Shown in pieces: positions 24,459 to 33,426 of a stretch of DNA of 64,000 nt. Under the pieces are notes generated by a model that did no database searches, was not told where the DNA came from, and saw only the letters and a list, made by a program, of their open reading frames with translations. How positions within the stretch are numbered: the first letter of the stretch is position 1; the number at the start of each line of letters is the position of its first letter. The position numbers and the translations under genes are program-made. Source of the DNA: an uncultured Clostridia bacterium (GTDB lineage Bacteria; Bacillota; Clostridia; Christensenellales; Christensenellaceae); contig CAMSSU010000002.1 of NCBI GenBank assembly GCA_947063485.1, positions 1 to 64,000 of the forward strand, written 5' to 3'.

Positions 24459-25070
24459 TCAGGGCTTTTCCTTGCCCGGGCCGCCTCCGCCAAAGGCGCC
24501 GCCCATGTTTTTCATCATCTGCTCCATGCCGCCATTTTGGCTCATATTCTTCACCATATTCATCATCTGCCCCATTCCGCTGAGATCCGGCCCGCCAAAC
24601 ATCGGGAGCAGGGAAAACATGCTCTCCGGGCGCTTAGGGTCGATGCGGGAGAGCTTTTTCTGCATCTGCAAAACCCGCTCCAGCTGGGAGAAGTTCTTAG
24701 CGGACGCGGGATTATGCTTTTTGAACACATCCAGCATGCCAAGCATGCGGTCCTGAGCGGTGAGATAGCGCTTTTTCATGCTAAAGCCGCCCAGATTGGG
24801 GCGGGAGCTGTGATAGGCCAGCTCTTTGGCCGCCTGCTCATAGCCCAGGATATCGGCAATGGCATTGCGGTCGTGCGGCGCGGCATAGGGATAGAGATCG
24901 CGCAGCAGGCTCAGCATCTGCGGCTGGGAGAGCTCATTTACCATCGCCATGGAAAGCAGCGACTGCAGAGAGCCGGAAAGGGCAGGGGGAGGCGCCGCCT
25001 CCTTTGGCTTTTGCGGCGCAGGCATCTGAACGGCGCTGCGCTCGGGCATTTTTCGATTCCAGTATTCCAT
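24459..25070 (-). CDS. Hypothetical protein with Met/Gly-rich C-terminus
   Basis: A 203-residue protein I do not recognise. The N-terminus is polar and proline-rich. A helical middle region (about 33-150) includes LLSMAMVNELSQPQML, LYPYAAPHDRNAIADILGYEQAAKELAYH and a Lys-rich SMKKRYLTAQDRMLGMLDVFKKHNP. The last 45 residues are rich in Met, Gly and Asn (GMGQMMNMVKNMSQNGGMEQMM, then GGAFGGGGPGK), a low-complexity tail reminiscent of some spore-coat or self-assembling proteins. There is no signal peptide. AGGAGG precedes the ATG by 9 bases. It is divergent from the 99-residue gene at 25174. Involvement in sporulation is only suggested by neighbours. Confidence 0.6.
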   Translation of the reverse strand: MEYWNRKMPERSAVQMPAPQKPKEAAPPPALSGSLQSLLSMAMVNELSQPQMLSLLRDLYPYAAPHDRNAIADILGYEQAAKELAYHSSRPNLGGFSMKKRYLTAQDRMLGMLDVFKKHNPASAKNFSQLERVLQMQKKLSRIDPKRPESMFSLLPMFGGPDLSGMGQMMNMVKNMSQNGGMEQMMKNMGGAFGGGGPGKEKP

Positions 25071-25173
25071 GTAACAAACCTCCTCGCTCTTCCTATTATC
25101 CTATTCCGAAAAAGCACAGATGTGCACAAAAAACTGCGGGCCGCATATATTGATAAAAAACGGAGGCATTTTT

Positions 25174-25473
25174 ATGGCAAGAGATTTAAAAAATTTTGCA
25201 AGGCGAAAAGGGAAAAATGTCGATGAGAGAATTGCAAGGGAAATTCCGAGGGACAAACAGGAGCAGGCCCAGCAAATACAGGAGCAAATTTCCCAGTATG
25301 AAGGCAAAAGCGAGGATGAGCTGTTTTCCGCGCTGCTCTCTCAGGTGGAGCAGGGCAAGCGGGACGGCAGCTTCACGCAGGAAGGCCTGCAATCCTTTAT
25401 CCAAAGCGTTTCTCCCATGCTCACGGACGGGCAGCGGCAAAAGCTGGGCGAGATAGCGAATAAAATCAGATAG
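25174..25473 (+). CDS. Hypothetical 99-residue charged protein
   Basis: A small soluble protein, highly basic at the N-terminus (ARDLKNFARRKGKNVDERIARE), then a Gln-rich helix (KQEQAQQIQEQISQYEGKSEDELFSALLSQVEQGK) and a short C-terminal helix (LTDGQRQKLGEIANKIR). There are no cysteines or membrane segments. ATG 25174 is set by CGGAGG at 25161-25166, and an upstream in-frame start lacks support. It is divergent from the Met/Gly-rich gene and 138 bases upstream of spoIIE. I recognise no family with a known function. Confidence 0.6.
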   Translation: MARDLKNFARRKGKNVDERIAREIPRDKQEQAQQIQEQISQYEGKSEDELFSALLSQVEQGKRDGSFTQEGLQSFIQSVSPMLTDGQRQKLGEIANKIR

Positions 25474-25611
25474 CGGCTCATTTTGCCGAAACATAAAATC
25501 CGGCTTTGTTTTTCGCAGAATTTGTAAAAAAATTCGTGCACAGAGCGACATTTTCTGCTGGGCGCGGCGTGTTCTAATTTTCTCACTGGAATAATAAAAT
25601 GAGGTGGGGAA

Positions 25612-27951
25612 ATGCAATCTAGGCAAGAGCGGCAAAGGAAAATTGAACTCAACATTACGCTGCGGACCGCCATCTATCTGGCGATTACATTTTTTGGTGG
25701 TTTTTTGGTTGGGAGAGTGCGCATCGGGGAGACCATCTGGCCGTTTGGCGTGGCATACGTTCTGGCGGCATTTTTGAACCAGAGCGTGCTCAACCCGTAT
25801 ATGGCGCTGGGGGGCGTGCTGGCCTCTATGGCGACATATTCCCTGCATATGGCAAATGCGCCCTACTGCTTCTCGGTGGTGGGCGTTGCGGCGGCGCTGA
25901 TGATCGTCGCGCAGGCCGTGAAACTGCCGGCCCGGACGCCGATTGCGCTGGCGGCGGCGGGCATTTCCTACCTGGGCTGCACGCTGGCATTCAAGCTGGG
26001 GCTGATTCTGCCCATCCTCTCTTCGCTGATCGAGATGCTCATCACACTGCTGATGATCGTCGTCTTTCACACGGCTCTGCGGCTTTTTGCAGGCCGGCGG
26101 CGCAAAGTGCTTTCGGATGAGGAGATCATCAGCCTCTGCTTCCTGGGCCTGCTGGCCGTGATGGGGCTGGGAGATCTGGCGCTGTTTGGCGTATATCTGC
26201 GCGAGGTTGTGGCGGCATATGTCTCGATTTTTGCGGCGTATGTCGGCGGGGCGGCCATCGGCGCGGGCGTGGGCATGTGCTCGGCTCTGGCGTGCGTCAT
26301 CGTTGGGACAAACCCGCTCAACATTGCGGCATACGGCATCTCTGCGCTTGCGGCCGGGGCCTGCCGCAAGATGAAGCGAGCGGGCGTCTGCTTGAGCTTT
26401 CTGGTTACCCAGGCGTTTTTTGTCTTCTATATCTGCTACGGGGAGCTGCGCAATGTCTCGGTTGTGGGCATGGTGATTGCGGCCATCGCTTTTTTGTTTA
26501 CGCCCAGAAGCTTTGTGGAAAAGCTAGAAGTTTATGTGGATGCCAATCTGTTCTGGAATAAGGAGCAGACGCTGAGAGAGGAGCGCTTTCGGGAGCTGAC
26601 GGTGGGCAGGCTCAAAGAGATCTCCACGGTCTTTCAAAACTCTGCCAGAGTATTCGGCGAATCGGCCAATAAAAGCCGGGAGGAGGGAAACATTTCCTAC
26701 ACCATGGCGAACATCCCGGAAGAGGCCTGCGCCAACTGCATGTTTTTCAGAAGCTGCTGGGACGTGAATTTCGAGGCGACCTATGAGCTGATGCAAAAGC
26801 TCTATGCCAAATATGACAGCGGAAAAAAGCTGACCGAGCGGGATTTGGGCGCGTTCAGCAAAAAGTGCATCCGAGCGGACAAGCTCATTTCTGCCGCCAC
26901 CATGACATTTGAAAAATTCAACACCAACAGCAAGTGGGAGGGCAAAATCGCCGAGAGCCGGGGCATGATTGGCGACCAGATGATCGGCGTCTCGAGGGTG
27001 ATCGATTCGCTGCTGCGGGAAGTGCAGGTGGACATCGATTTCAGGGACGAGATGGAGGAGAATATCCGGCTGGCGCTGGATGAGATTGGCGTGCCTGTGC
27101 GGGAGGTTTGCGCCGAGTTTTCGGCCGGGGCGCTGAATGTGGATCTGGTAGTCAAGGGCTGCGGCGGCAGAGAGGCCTGCGAGACGAAAATCCGGCGCGC
27201 GGTTTCGGGGGCATGCGGGATGCCCATGGAAAAAGCGCGGGGGTATTCGGTCTGCGGGAAAAACTGCCGACTGCGCTATGAGCAGGCGAAAAATTACAGC
27301 CTGCAGACGGGCGTGGCCATGATGCCAAAGGAGGGAAGCTCCATTTCGGGCGACACGCATTCCTTCGAGGCGCTCAGAGACGGGCGCTATATGATGCTGC
27401 TTTGCGACGGCATGGGGAGCGGCGAGCGCGCCGCCCGGGAGAGCCGCACGGCTGTCACCCTGATGGAGGATTTCTATCGGGCCAGCTTTGACGACAAGAC
27501 GATTTTAGACGCCATCAACAAGCTGCTGATTTTGAGCAGCAGCGACGATATTTTCTCGACGATGGATCTATGCATGATCAACCTCATTGACGGGAAGGCG
27601 CGGTTTACCAAAATCGGGGCGCCGCACTCGTATATCATCGGCAGAAACGGGATTCGGAAGCTGGATGCGGGTTCGCTGCCCATCGGCATTTTGGACGACT
27701 ATGAGCCGGTGGTTTACGACGTAGAGCTGGAACACGGGGATATCATCCTGATGTTTACAGACGGCATTGCAGATTTGGAAAACGCGGACGACGGCCTGCA
27801 TAAAGCGATTCGCGATGCCGCTGAGATGCGCAACGCAGACGATATTGCAAACCAGATTCTCTCCTACGCTTATGCGGCTTACGGGGCAAAGGCGGGAGAC
27901 GATATGACGGTGATGGTGGCACGGGTCATCAAAAATAAGGCAGTCCGCTGA
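25612..27951 (+). CDS. spoIIE: Stage II sporulation protein E (SpoIIAA-P phosphatase)
   Basis: A 779-residue SpoIIE. About ten transmembrane helices lie in the first 310 residues (from TAIYLAITFFGGFLVG to VVGMVIAAIAFLFTP). A central regulatory/FtsZ-interacting region follows (about 310-560), with a cysteine cluster including ACANCMFFRSCWDVNF-like spacing near 376-390. The C-terminal PP2C phosphatase has LLCDGMGSGERA near 600 and FTDGIADLE near 720, holding the manganese aspartates. It dephosphorylates SpoIIAA and so activates sigma-F, linking this locus to the spoIIA operon 10 kb away. A GAGGTGGGGAA ribosome site precedes the ATG. Confidence 0.95.
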   Translation: MQSRQERQRKIELNITLRTAIYLAITFFGGFLVGRVRIGETIWPFGVAYVLAAFLNQSVLNPYMALGGVLASMATYSLHMANAPYCFSVVGVAAALMIVAQAVKLPARTPIALAAAGISYLGCTLAFKLGLILPILSSLIEMLITLLMIVVFHTALRLFAGRRRKVLSDEEIISLCFLGLLAVMGLGDLALFGVYLREVVAAYVSIFAAYVGGAAIGAGVGMCSALACVIVGTNPLNIAAYGISALAAGACRKMKRAGVCLSFLVTQAFFVFYICYGELRNVSVVGMVIAAIAFLFTPRSFVEKLEVYVDANLFWNKEQTLREERFRELTVGRLKEISTVFQNSARVFGESANKSREEGNISYTMANIPEEACANCMFFRSCWDVNFEATYELMQKLYAKYDSGKKLTERDLGAFSKKCIRADKLISAATMTFEKFNTNSKWEGKIAESRGMIGDQMIGVSRVIDSLLREVQVDIDFRDEMEENIRLALDEIGVPVREVCAEFSAGALNVDLVVKGCGGREACETKIRRAVSGACGMPMEKARGYSVCGKNCRLRYEQAKNYSLQTGVAMMPKEGSSISGDTHSFEALRDGRYMMLLCDGMGSGERAARESRTAVTLMEDFYRASFDDKTILDAINKLLILSSSDDIFSTMDLCMINLIDGKARFTKIGAPHSYIIGRNGIRKLDAGSLPIGILDDYEPVVYDVELEHGDIILMFTDGIADLENADDGLHKAIRDAAEMRNADDIANQILSYAYAAYGAKAGDDMTVMVARVIKNKAVR

Positions 27952-27958
27952 AGCAAAG

Positions 27959-27989
27959 AGAGGGCGCAGTTGCAGGCGCCCTCTTTTTT
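27959..27989 (+). terminator. Terminator after spoIIE
   Basis: AGAGGGCGC/GCGCCCTCT stem with an eight-base loop and a TTTTTT tail. Confidence 0.9.
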
Positions 27990-28051
27990 ATGGTAAAATA
28001 TGTGATAGTTTGGATGCTTTGGCCCGATGAGGGCAAGGAGTGAGAAATCGT

Positions 28052-31000
28052 ATGGTAAAAGAATGCATGGAGGCTCTCTCGAAGCTTTCCGGGAGCTATA
28101 CATTCCGCAACGTGTTTGAGATCATGTGCGGATACGGCGAGAGGACGGCGGCAGAGCTGACGGAAAAAGACGGAACGCTGACGACTGTTACATATGAAGC
28201 ATACCGCGCGCTGGCCAGAGGCGTGGGCCAGGCGCTGGAAAAGGAAATTGGGGCGAAGAACAAGTGTGTGGGCATTAAGCTGGAGAACTCGCCCGCATGG
28301 CCGGCCATGCTCTGGGGCATTTTGATGAGCGGGAACGTGCCGCTGCTGCTGGACGTTCGGGCAGAGCAGAACATCACCCAGCATCTTCTGACGGAATCCG
28401 GCGCCATCGGCATTATCACCGAGGAACAGGAGAAATACCCCGGGATGAAAATCCTGCGCCCGGCGGAGCTGCTGGAAAAGAAGGCGAAAAACAGCTATGA
28501 GCCAAAGTGGGCGGATATGGTTTGCCTCTGCACTTCGGGCACCACCGGGACTTCGAAAATTTACGCTTACGACGGCTTTGCCATGGCCAAGCAAATCGAG
28601 AACGCCAAATATTTCCTGGGGGAGAACGAGGATATCATGTATGATGCGGCGGACGGCCCGCTCAAGAACCTGGCTTTTTTGCCCATGCACCATATCTTCG
28701 GGTTTGTCGCCGTCTATCTTTGGTTTTCCTTCTTTGGAAAGACCATCGTCTATCTCTCGGATAAGAGCCCCAAAGGCATTATGGAGGCTTGCAGGAAGCA
28801 TCAGGTAACGCATATCTTCAATGTTCCGCTCTTTTGGAACAACGTCGCCCAGGGCATCATGCGAAAAGTGCGCCAGGGCGGAGAGCGGCGACAGAAACAG
28901 TTTGAGACGCTCTCGAAAATCAGCCATACGATGCAGAAAAATATGAAAAAATCCGGCCGGAAGATTTTGGGGGCATCGGCCCTTAAGAGCATTCAGCAGG
29001 AGCTGATTGGCTCGGGCGTGCGCTTCCTCATCAACGGCGGCGGGCACATCGTGCCCGAGACCATGCGCATCATCAACGACATCGGATACCCGCTCTATAA
29101 CGGCTTTGGCATGACGGAGGCCGGCATCACTTCGGTGGAGCTGAGCCGGGATATTGACGTGCGCCTGGAAGCCAGCGTGGGCAAGCCCTTCGAAAGCGTG
29201 GAATACAAGGTTTTGCCTATGGGCGCAGACCAGAACGCCGGCGAGCTGGTCATCCGGGGCGATTCGCTTTTCTCCGGGCGCATGATCGGGGGAAAATTCG
29301 TCCCCCGGGAGGAAGAGTGGTATCAGACGGGAGATATTGCCCGGCTGGATGAGGATGGCCGCCTCTGGATTGAGGGGCGCGTCAAAGAAGTGATCATCGG
29401 GGCCTCTGGAGAGAATGTGTATCCCGACGAAGTGGAGGGATATTTCTCCGAGCTGCCCGGCGTGGAGCAGATGGTGGTTTTGGGGCTGGACGTCGGCGAG
29501 CCATATGAGCAGATTGCCATGATCCTGAAGATGGAGGAAGGCATTTCCAGCACGGAATTTGCCGCGGCCTCCATGCGCATCGCGGAGATCAACGGCGGCC
29601 TGCCCATGTATAAGCAGGTCAAGCGGGTTCTGGTTTCGGACGCTCCCATGCCTTTGGCCAACGGCATCAAAGTGCAGCGCCAGAAGCTCAAAAAGCTGGT
29701 GGAAAACGGAAGCTGGAAATGCAGGCCTATGGATGCCGCTCTGGAGCAGATGAGCGAGGATGTGGGCACAGAGGGCGAGAACGCCAATCCGAGGTTTTTG
29801 CAGATTAAGCAGGAAGTGCGCAAAATCTTCTCGGATGTGCTGATTTTGCCGGAGGAAGAGATCGGCGAGCGGGCGCATTTTGTCATCGATTTGGGCGGAG
29901 ACAGCCTCTCGGTCATCGGCGTCATCGCGCAGCTGGAAGAGAAGTACAATATCGAGATTTCGGATGAGGATTTCGCAAGGGCGGTCAACGTCTATGAAAT
30001 TGCAGAGCTCATCTATAAGAACACGGCGCTCTCGGGAGAGGGCGAGGGCAGCGAGGCTGTGCGGCGCATCACTTCGTTTGCCGATATGAGCGAGGCACGG
30101 AACTTTGAGGAGCACAGGGCGCAGTACCAGATGCAGGGGGCGCAGTTTATCGATCTGGAAAAAGCGGCCGGCGGCAAGAGCGTCGTCAGCTTTGCGAATG
30201 CGGATTATCTCGGCGTCTCCAAAAACTCGGATGTGGTGCGCGCGGCCAGAAAGGCAGTCAAGCGCTATGGCGTAGGCAAGGGCGGCGGCCGCAGACAGAC
30301 GGGCGAATGCGATATTTACGGCAAAGTGGAGCGGCAAATTGCCCAGCGCAAGCATGTAGATGCGGCGCTTTTGCTGGCGGATGCTTTTGGCGCAAACGGC
30401 GCTGTCATCCGGCATCTGTTTGGAGAAAAGGATCTGGTGTTATGCGACGAGGCGGCTTCTGCGGCACTGCGCTGCGGCTGCCAAAGCGCCAAGGCGGAAC
30501 TGCAGTTTTACCCTCATGGGGATATGCCGGCGCTGGAGACGCTTTTGCGCGCGGCGCAGGGCAAATATGAGAAAGTGCTGATCGCGGCAGAGGGCGTTTG
30601 CCTCCAAAACGGGGATCTTTGCCCGCTGGAAGAGCTGGTGCGCCTGAAGGGGAAATACCGCTGCTGGCTGCTTTTAGACGGCTCGCACAGCGACGGCGTG
30701 CTGGGCGCATCGGGCGGAGGCATCGAGGAGCTGCTGGGCATCCCGGGGCCGGCTGTCGAGATTCGAACGGGCAGTCTCTGCGGCGCATTTGGCGCCAATG
30801 GCGGCTACATTGCGGGCGATGCGGCGCTGATGGATTACCTCAGATATACGCTGCCGGAGTTTGACGCCGGCGCGCCGGATTTCGCATCGGTCGGCGCGGT
30901 GGAGAAAATTTTGGAGCTGTCTGCATCCGATCAGTCCATCGTCGAAAAGCTTCAGGAGAACATCGCGTTCTTCCAAAGCGCCGCGCAAAAGAGGGGCATA

Positions 31001-31234
31001 AAAATGCAGGGCAATGCCAAATCCGCTGTATTCCCTGTCGCCGTCGGCTCGACGGAGTGGGCAGAGCAGGTTTGCAAAAAGCTCCTGCAAAAGGGGTATT
31101 ATGCGCCCATCGCCGCGTGGCCGGAAATGAAGCAGGGGCAGGCGCAGCTTCGCTTCTTCGTCTCTGCGCTGCATACGCAGGAGCAGATGGGCGGGGCGCT
31201 GGATGCCCTGAAGGAAGCATTGCAGGAAGCCTAG
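28052..31234 (+). CDS. Fusion: AMP-ligase, acyl carrier domain, degenerate oxoamine synthase
   Basis: A 1060-residue three-domain protein. Residues about 1-540 are an adenylate-forming acyl ligase (P-loop TSGTTGTSKI at 161-170, NGFGMTEAG, YQTGDIARLDEDGRLWIEGRVKE). Residues about 585-660 are a carrier domain with phosphopantetheine Ser618 in DLGGDSLS. Residues about 705-1055 are a class II aminotransferase/alpha-oxoamine synthase fold. That last domain keeps Asp876 and His879 of the PLP pocket. The Schiff-base lysine position (SKAFG in relatives) is Gly911 (CGAFG), and the PLP-stacking His is Ser803, so condensing activity is doubtful. I chose ATG 28052 with AAGGAG upstream over GTG 28040. Loading and tethering an acyl group is the secure inference, and the product is unknown. 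Confidence 0.8.
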   Translation: MVKECMEALSKLSGSYTFRNVFEIMCGYGERTAAELTEKDGTLTTVTYEAYRALARGVGQALEKEIGAKNKCVGIKLENSPAWPAMLWGILMSGNVPLLLDVRAEQNITQHLLTESGAIGIITEEQEKYPGMKILRPAELLEKKAKNSYEPKWADMVCLCTSGTTGTSKIYAYDGFAMAKQIENAKYFLGENEDIMYDAADGPLKNLAFLPMHHIFGFVAVYLWFSFFGKTIVYLSDKSPKGIMEACRKHQVTHIFNVPLFWNNVAQGIMRKVRQGGERRQKQFETLSKISHTMQKNMKKSGRKILGASALKSIQQELIGSGVRFLINGGGHIVPETMRIINDIGYPLYNGFGMTEAGITSVELSRDIDVRLEASVGKPFESVEYKVLPMGADQNAGELVIRGDSLFSGRMIGGKFVPREEEWYQTGDIARLDEDGRLWIEGRVKEVIIGASGENVYPDEVEGYFSELPGVEQMVVLGLDVGEPYEQIAMILKMEEGISSTEFAAASMRIAEINGGLPMYKQVKRVLVSDAPMPLANGIKVQRQKLKKLVENGSWKCRPMDAALEQMSEDVGTEGENANPRFLQIKQEVRKIFSDVLILPEEEIGERAHFVIDLGGDSLSVIGVIAQLEEKYNIEISDEDFARAVNVYEIAELIYKNTALSGEGEGSEAVRRITSFADMSEARNFEEHRAQYQMQGAQFIDLEKAAGGKSVVSFANADYLGVSKNSDVVRAARKAVKRYGVGKGGGRRQTGECDIYGKVERQIAQRKHVDAALLLADAFGANGAVIRHLFGEKDLVLCDEAASAALRCGCQSAKAELQFYPHGDMPALETLLRAAQGKYEKVLIAAEGVCLQNGDLCPLEELVRLKGKYRCWLLLDGSHSDGVLGASGGGIEELLGIPGPAVEIRTGSLCGAFGANGGYIAGDAALMDYLRYTLPEFDAGAPDFASVGAVEKILELSASDQSIVEKLQENIAFFQSAAQKRGIKMQGNAKSAVFPVAVGSTEWAEQVCKKLLQKGYYAPIAAWPEMKQGQAQLRFFVSALHTQEQMGGALDALKEALQEA

Positions 31235-31248
31235 ACAGTGCACTGTCA
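31235..31248. repeat. Perfect 14-base palindrome after the fusion gene
   Basis: GACAGTGCACTGTC begins directly after the TAG stop codon and precedes the terminator hairpin. It could be a protein-binding site or part of the mRNA 3' end. Confidence 0.6.
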
Positions 31249-31257
31249 AAAGAGATA

Positions 31258-31290
31258 GAAAAAAGCCGCAGGTTTTGGCCTGCGGCTTTT
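31258..31290. terminator. Bidirectional terminator between the fusion gene and metA
   Basis: GCCGCAGG (31265-31272) pairs with CCTGCGGC (31279-31286). An A run precedes and TTTT follows, serving both convergent genes. Confidence 0.9.
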
Positions 31291-31292
31291 GC

Positions 31293-32219
31293 TTATTCAT
31301 GATCATCGATCTCCGAGAGATTATACGGCGTTTGCTGATATACATAATAGTTGAGCCAGTTGCAATATAATAGATTGGCGTGCCCTCTCCAGCGGACGAT
31401 GGGGCAGAGCGTGGGATCGTCCTCTGGGTAGTAGTTGCAGGGGACGGCGATCTCGAGGCCTTTTGCGATATCGCGGTCGTATTCGCCTTTGAGCGTATGC
31501 GGATCGTATTCTGAATGGCCGGTTACGAAGATCTGCCGCCCGTTTTTGGCGATGGCGATATAGACGCCGGCCTCGGGGGATTCGCTGATGATATGCAGCG
31601 CCGGGTTTTTCTCGATCTCTTCCCGGTTGATCCCGGTATGCCGGGAATGCGGCGCCCAGAAAATATCGTCGAACCCGCGGGTGAGCTGCGTGGATTTATC
31701 CGTGACATGGTGCTCGAATATGCCAAACATCTTGGCGGGCAGCTCGTGCTTGGGAATGCCATAGTGATAATACAGCCCGGCCTGGGCGCCCCAGCAGATA
31801 TGGAACGTGGAAAAGACGTTCTTTTTGCTCCATTCCATGATTTCGCAGAGCTCCTCCCAGTAATCCACCTGCTCGAACGGGAGGTTTTCTACGGGCGCGC
31901 CCGTGATGATCAGGCCATCCAGCTTGGAAGAGCGGATCTCCTCGAAGGTTTTATAAAAAGTCTCCAGGTGCGTTTTGGAGGTGTTTTTGGATTCATGCGA
32001 TTTTGGGCGCAGCAGGATGATCTCGACTTGCAGGGGCGAATTGCCAAGAAGGCGCAGAAGCTGCGTCTCGGTCTCGATTTTGGTGGGCATCAGGTTCAAA
32101 ATTGCAATTTTAAGCGGGCGGATATCCTGCGTGCGCGCGCGCTCATCCGTCATAATGAAAATCCCTTCGTCAGACAGCGTTTTGGCTGCCGGCAAACTGC
32201 TGGGAATGTTGATTGGCAC
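31293..32219 (-). CDS. metA: Homoserine O-acetyltransferase (MetA family, acetyl-type)
   Basis: A 308-residue MetA-family acyltransferase that activates homoserine for methionine synthesis. The nucleophile is Cys142 (HICWGAQAG), with the His and Glu of the triad in VTGHSEYD near 235. Glu111 ([11 protein letters not shown]) occupies the position that selects acetyl-CoA in the Bacillus cereus enzyme, whereas succinyl-specific Escherichia coli MetA has Gly. I therefore predict O-acetylhomoserine as product, matching the sulfhydrylase gene at 40505. The start is GTG 32219, giving the standard [10 protein letters not shown] beginning, with GGGAGG 8 bases upstream. The frame continues upstream without support. 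It is divergent from cysE. Confidence 0.92.
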   Translation of the reverse strand: MPINIPSSLPAAKTLSDEGIFIMTDERARTQDIRPLKIAILNLMPTKIETETQLLRLLGNSPLQVEIILLRPKSHESKNTSKTHLETFYKTFEEIRSSKLDGLIITGAPVENLPFEQVDYWEELCEIMEWSKKNVFSTFHICWGAQAGLYYHYGIPKHELPAKMFGIFEHHVTDKSTQLTRGFDDIFWAPHSRHTGINREEIEKNPALHIISESPEAGVYIAIAKNGRQIFVTGHSEYDPHTLKGEYDRDIAKGLEIAVPCNYYPEDDPTLCPIVRWRGHANLLYCNWLNYYVYQQTPYNLSEIDDHE

Positions 32220-32255
32220 GGTTTGTTCCTCCCTTTTTTGAAGTCGCCAAGGCGT

Positions 32256-32284
32256 TTGACAACTATTATACTTTATCTTAGAAT
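32256..32284 (+). promoter_or_regulatory. Sigma-A promoter of cysE
   Basis: TTGACA (32256-32261), a 17-base spacer and TAGAAT (32279-32284), with only one mismatch to consensus. It overlaps the putative metA -10 on the other strand. Confidence 0.75.
32265..32270 (-). promoter_or_regulatory. Probable -10 of metA on the minus strand
   Basis: A perfect TATAAT on the minus strand within the cysE promoter spacer. No strong -35 is seen, and the divergent promoters physically overlap. Confidence 0.45.
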
Positions 32285-32331
32285 GATTGTATAGAAGAGA
32301 GTGCAAATATTTTTTGGGGAATGAAGATATC

Positions 32332-33255
32332 ATGAGCAAAATCAGCGAGTGGATGAAAAATAAATCTCACGATTTGGCGGAAGAGCTGGTGGGCATCAAT
32401 GCCCGGCATCTTCTGACGGATAATATCAGCGGCTTTGGCATGAAGGGAAGGGTGATTGAGCTGCTTTCCGAGCTGAAAACGGCGCTTTTCCCGAGCTTAT
32501 ATGAGAGGGAGCTGGTGAATGCGGATTATCTCTCGGCCAAGGTGATGGATAAACTCAACAACGCGGCGATGCTTTTGAACGCGATGATCCGCGATGTTTT
32601 AATCAACAAATGCGAGCTGGAGAAAAAGCAGAACTGCGGCGGCAGGGAGTGCTTTGCCCATGCCGATGAGATCACGGCGCAGTTTATGGAGCGGGTTTTG
32701 CAGGTCCGCAAAATGCTGACGCTGGATATTGCGGCGGCCTATGAGGGCGATCCCGCGGCCAAGAACGTCGAGGAGATTTTGCTGAGCTATCCTTCGGTGG
32801 AGGCGGTCAGCATCTACCGCCTGGCGCACGAGCTGTTTTTGCTGGAGGTGCCGCTCATTCCGCGGATTATGACGGAGTATGCGCATCAGCTGACCGGCAT
32901 CGATATTCACCCCGGCGCGAGCATCGGCAGCAGCTTCTTTATCGACCATGGGACGGGCGTCGTCATCGGGGAGACCTGCGTCATCGGCAACCGCGTCAAG
33001 CTGTATCAGGGGGTAACGCTGGGGGCAAAGAGCTTTGAAGTGGATGAGCGGGGCAACCCGGTCAAGGGAGTCAAGCGGCACCCGAATATCGAGGACAACG
33101 TCGTGATCTATGCCGGGGCGACCATTCTGGGCGGGGATGTTACCATTGGGCACGACAGCGTCATCGGCGGCAACGTCTGGCTGGTGCATTCTGTTCCGCC
33201 GCATACGACGGTCTACAACGCGGCGCCAAAGCCCATCATCTCCCAGAGAAAATAG
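32332..33255 (+). CDS. cysE: Serine O-acetyltransferase
   Basis: A 307-residue serine acetyltransferase making O-acetylserine from serine and acetyl-CoA for cysteine synthesis. An N-terminal helical domain of about 180 residues is followed by a left-handed beta-helix of hexapeptide repeats ([39 protein letters not shown] as separate turns). Catalytic His/Asp candidates are in FIDHGTG. The protein is longer at the N-terminus than the short Bacillus CysE and resembles the SrpH/EpsC-type. I chose ATG 32332 (GGGGA upstream) over an earlier in-frame codon at 32287. No cysK is adjacent. Confidence 0.88.
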   Translation: MSKISEWMKNKSHDLAEELVGINARHLLTDNISGFGMKGRVIELLSELKTALFPSLYERELVNADYLSAKVMDKLNNAAMLLNAMIRDVLINKCELEKKQNCGGRECFAHADEITAQFMERVLQVRKMLTLDIAAAYEGDPAAKNVEEILLSYPSVEAVSIYRLAHELFLLEVPLIPRIMTEYAHQLTGIDIHPGASIGSSFFIDHGTGVVIGETCVIGNRVKLYQGVTLGAKSFEVDERGNPVKGVKRHPNIEDNVVIYAGATILGGDVTIGHDSVIGGNVWLVHSVPPHTTVYNAAPKPIISQRK

Positions 33256-33426
33256 AATTTTTGAAAACTTGAAACAGAAAGAAGGAATTTGCTCCCAGAG
33301 GGAAGAATAAATAGCATAACCAATTATTCTTTCGAGTGAAAAAAGTGAATAGGGAAGAAAAATCCTCAGAGAAAACATTTTTTCTGCGGGGGTTTGTTTC
33401 AATATAAAACAAAGGGGATGTTTCGC

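Noticed and set aside
27929..30415. Very long open frame on the minus strand opposite spoIIE's end and the fusion gene
   Set aside because: It mirrors the codon structure of the plus-strand fusion gene, lacks a ribosome site, crosses the terminator region and its translation is low-complexity His/Leu/Arg-rich with no domain.
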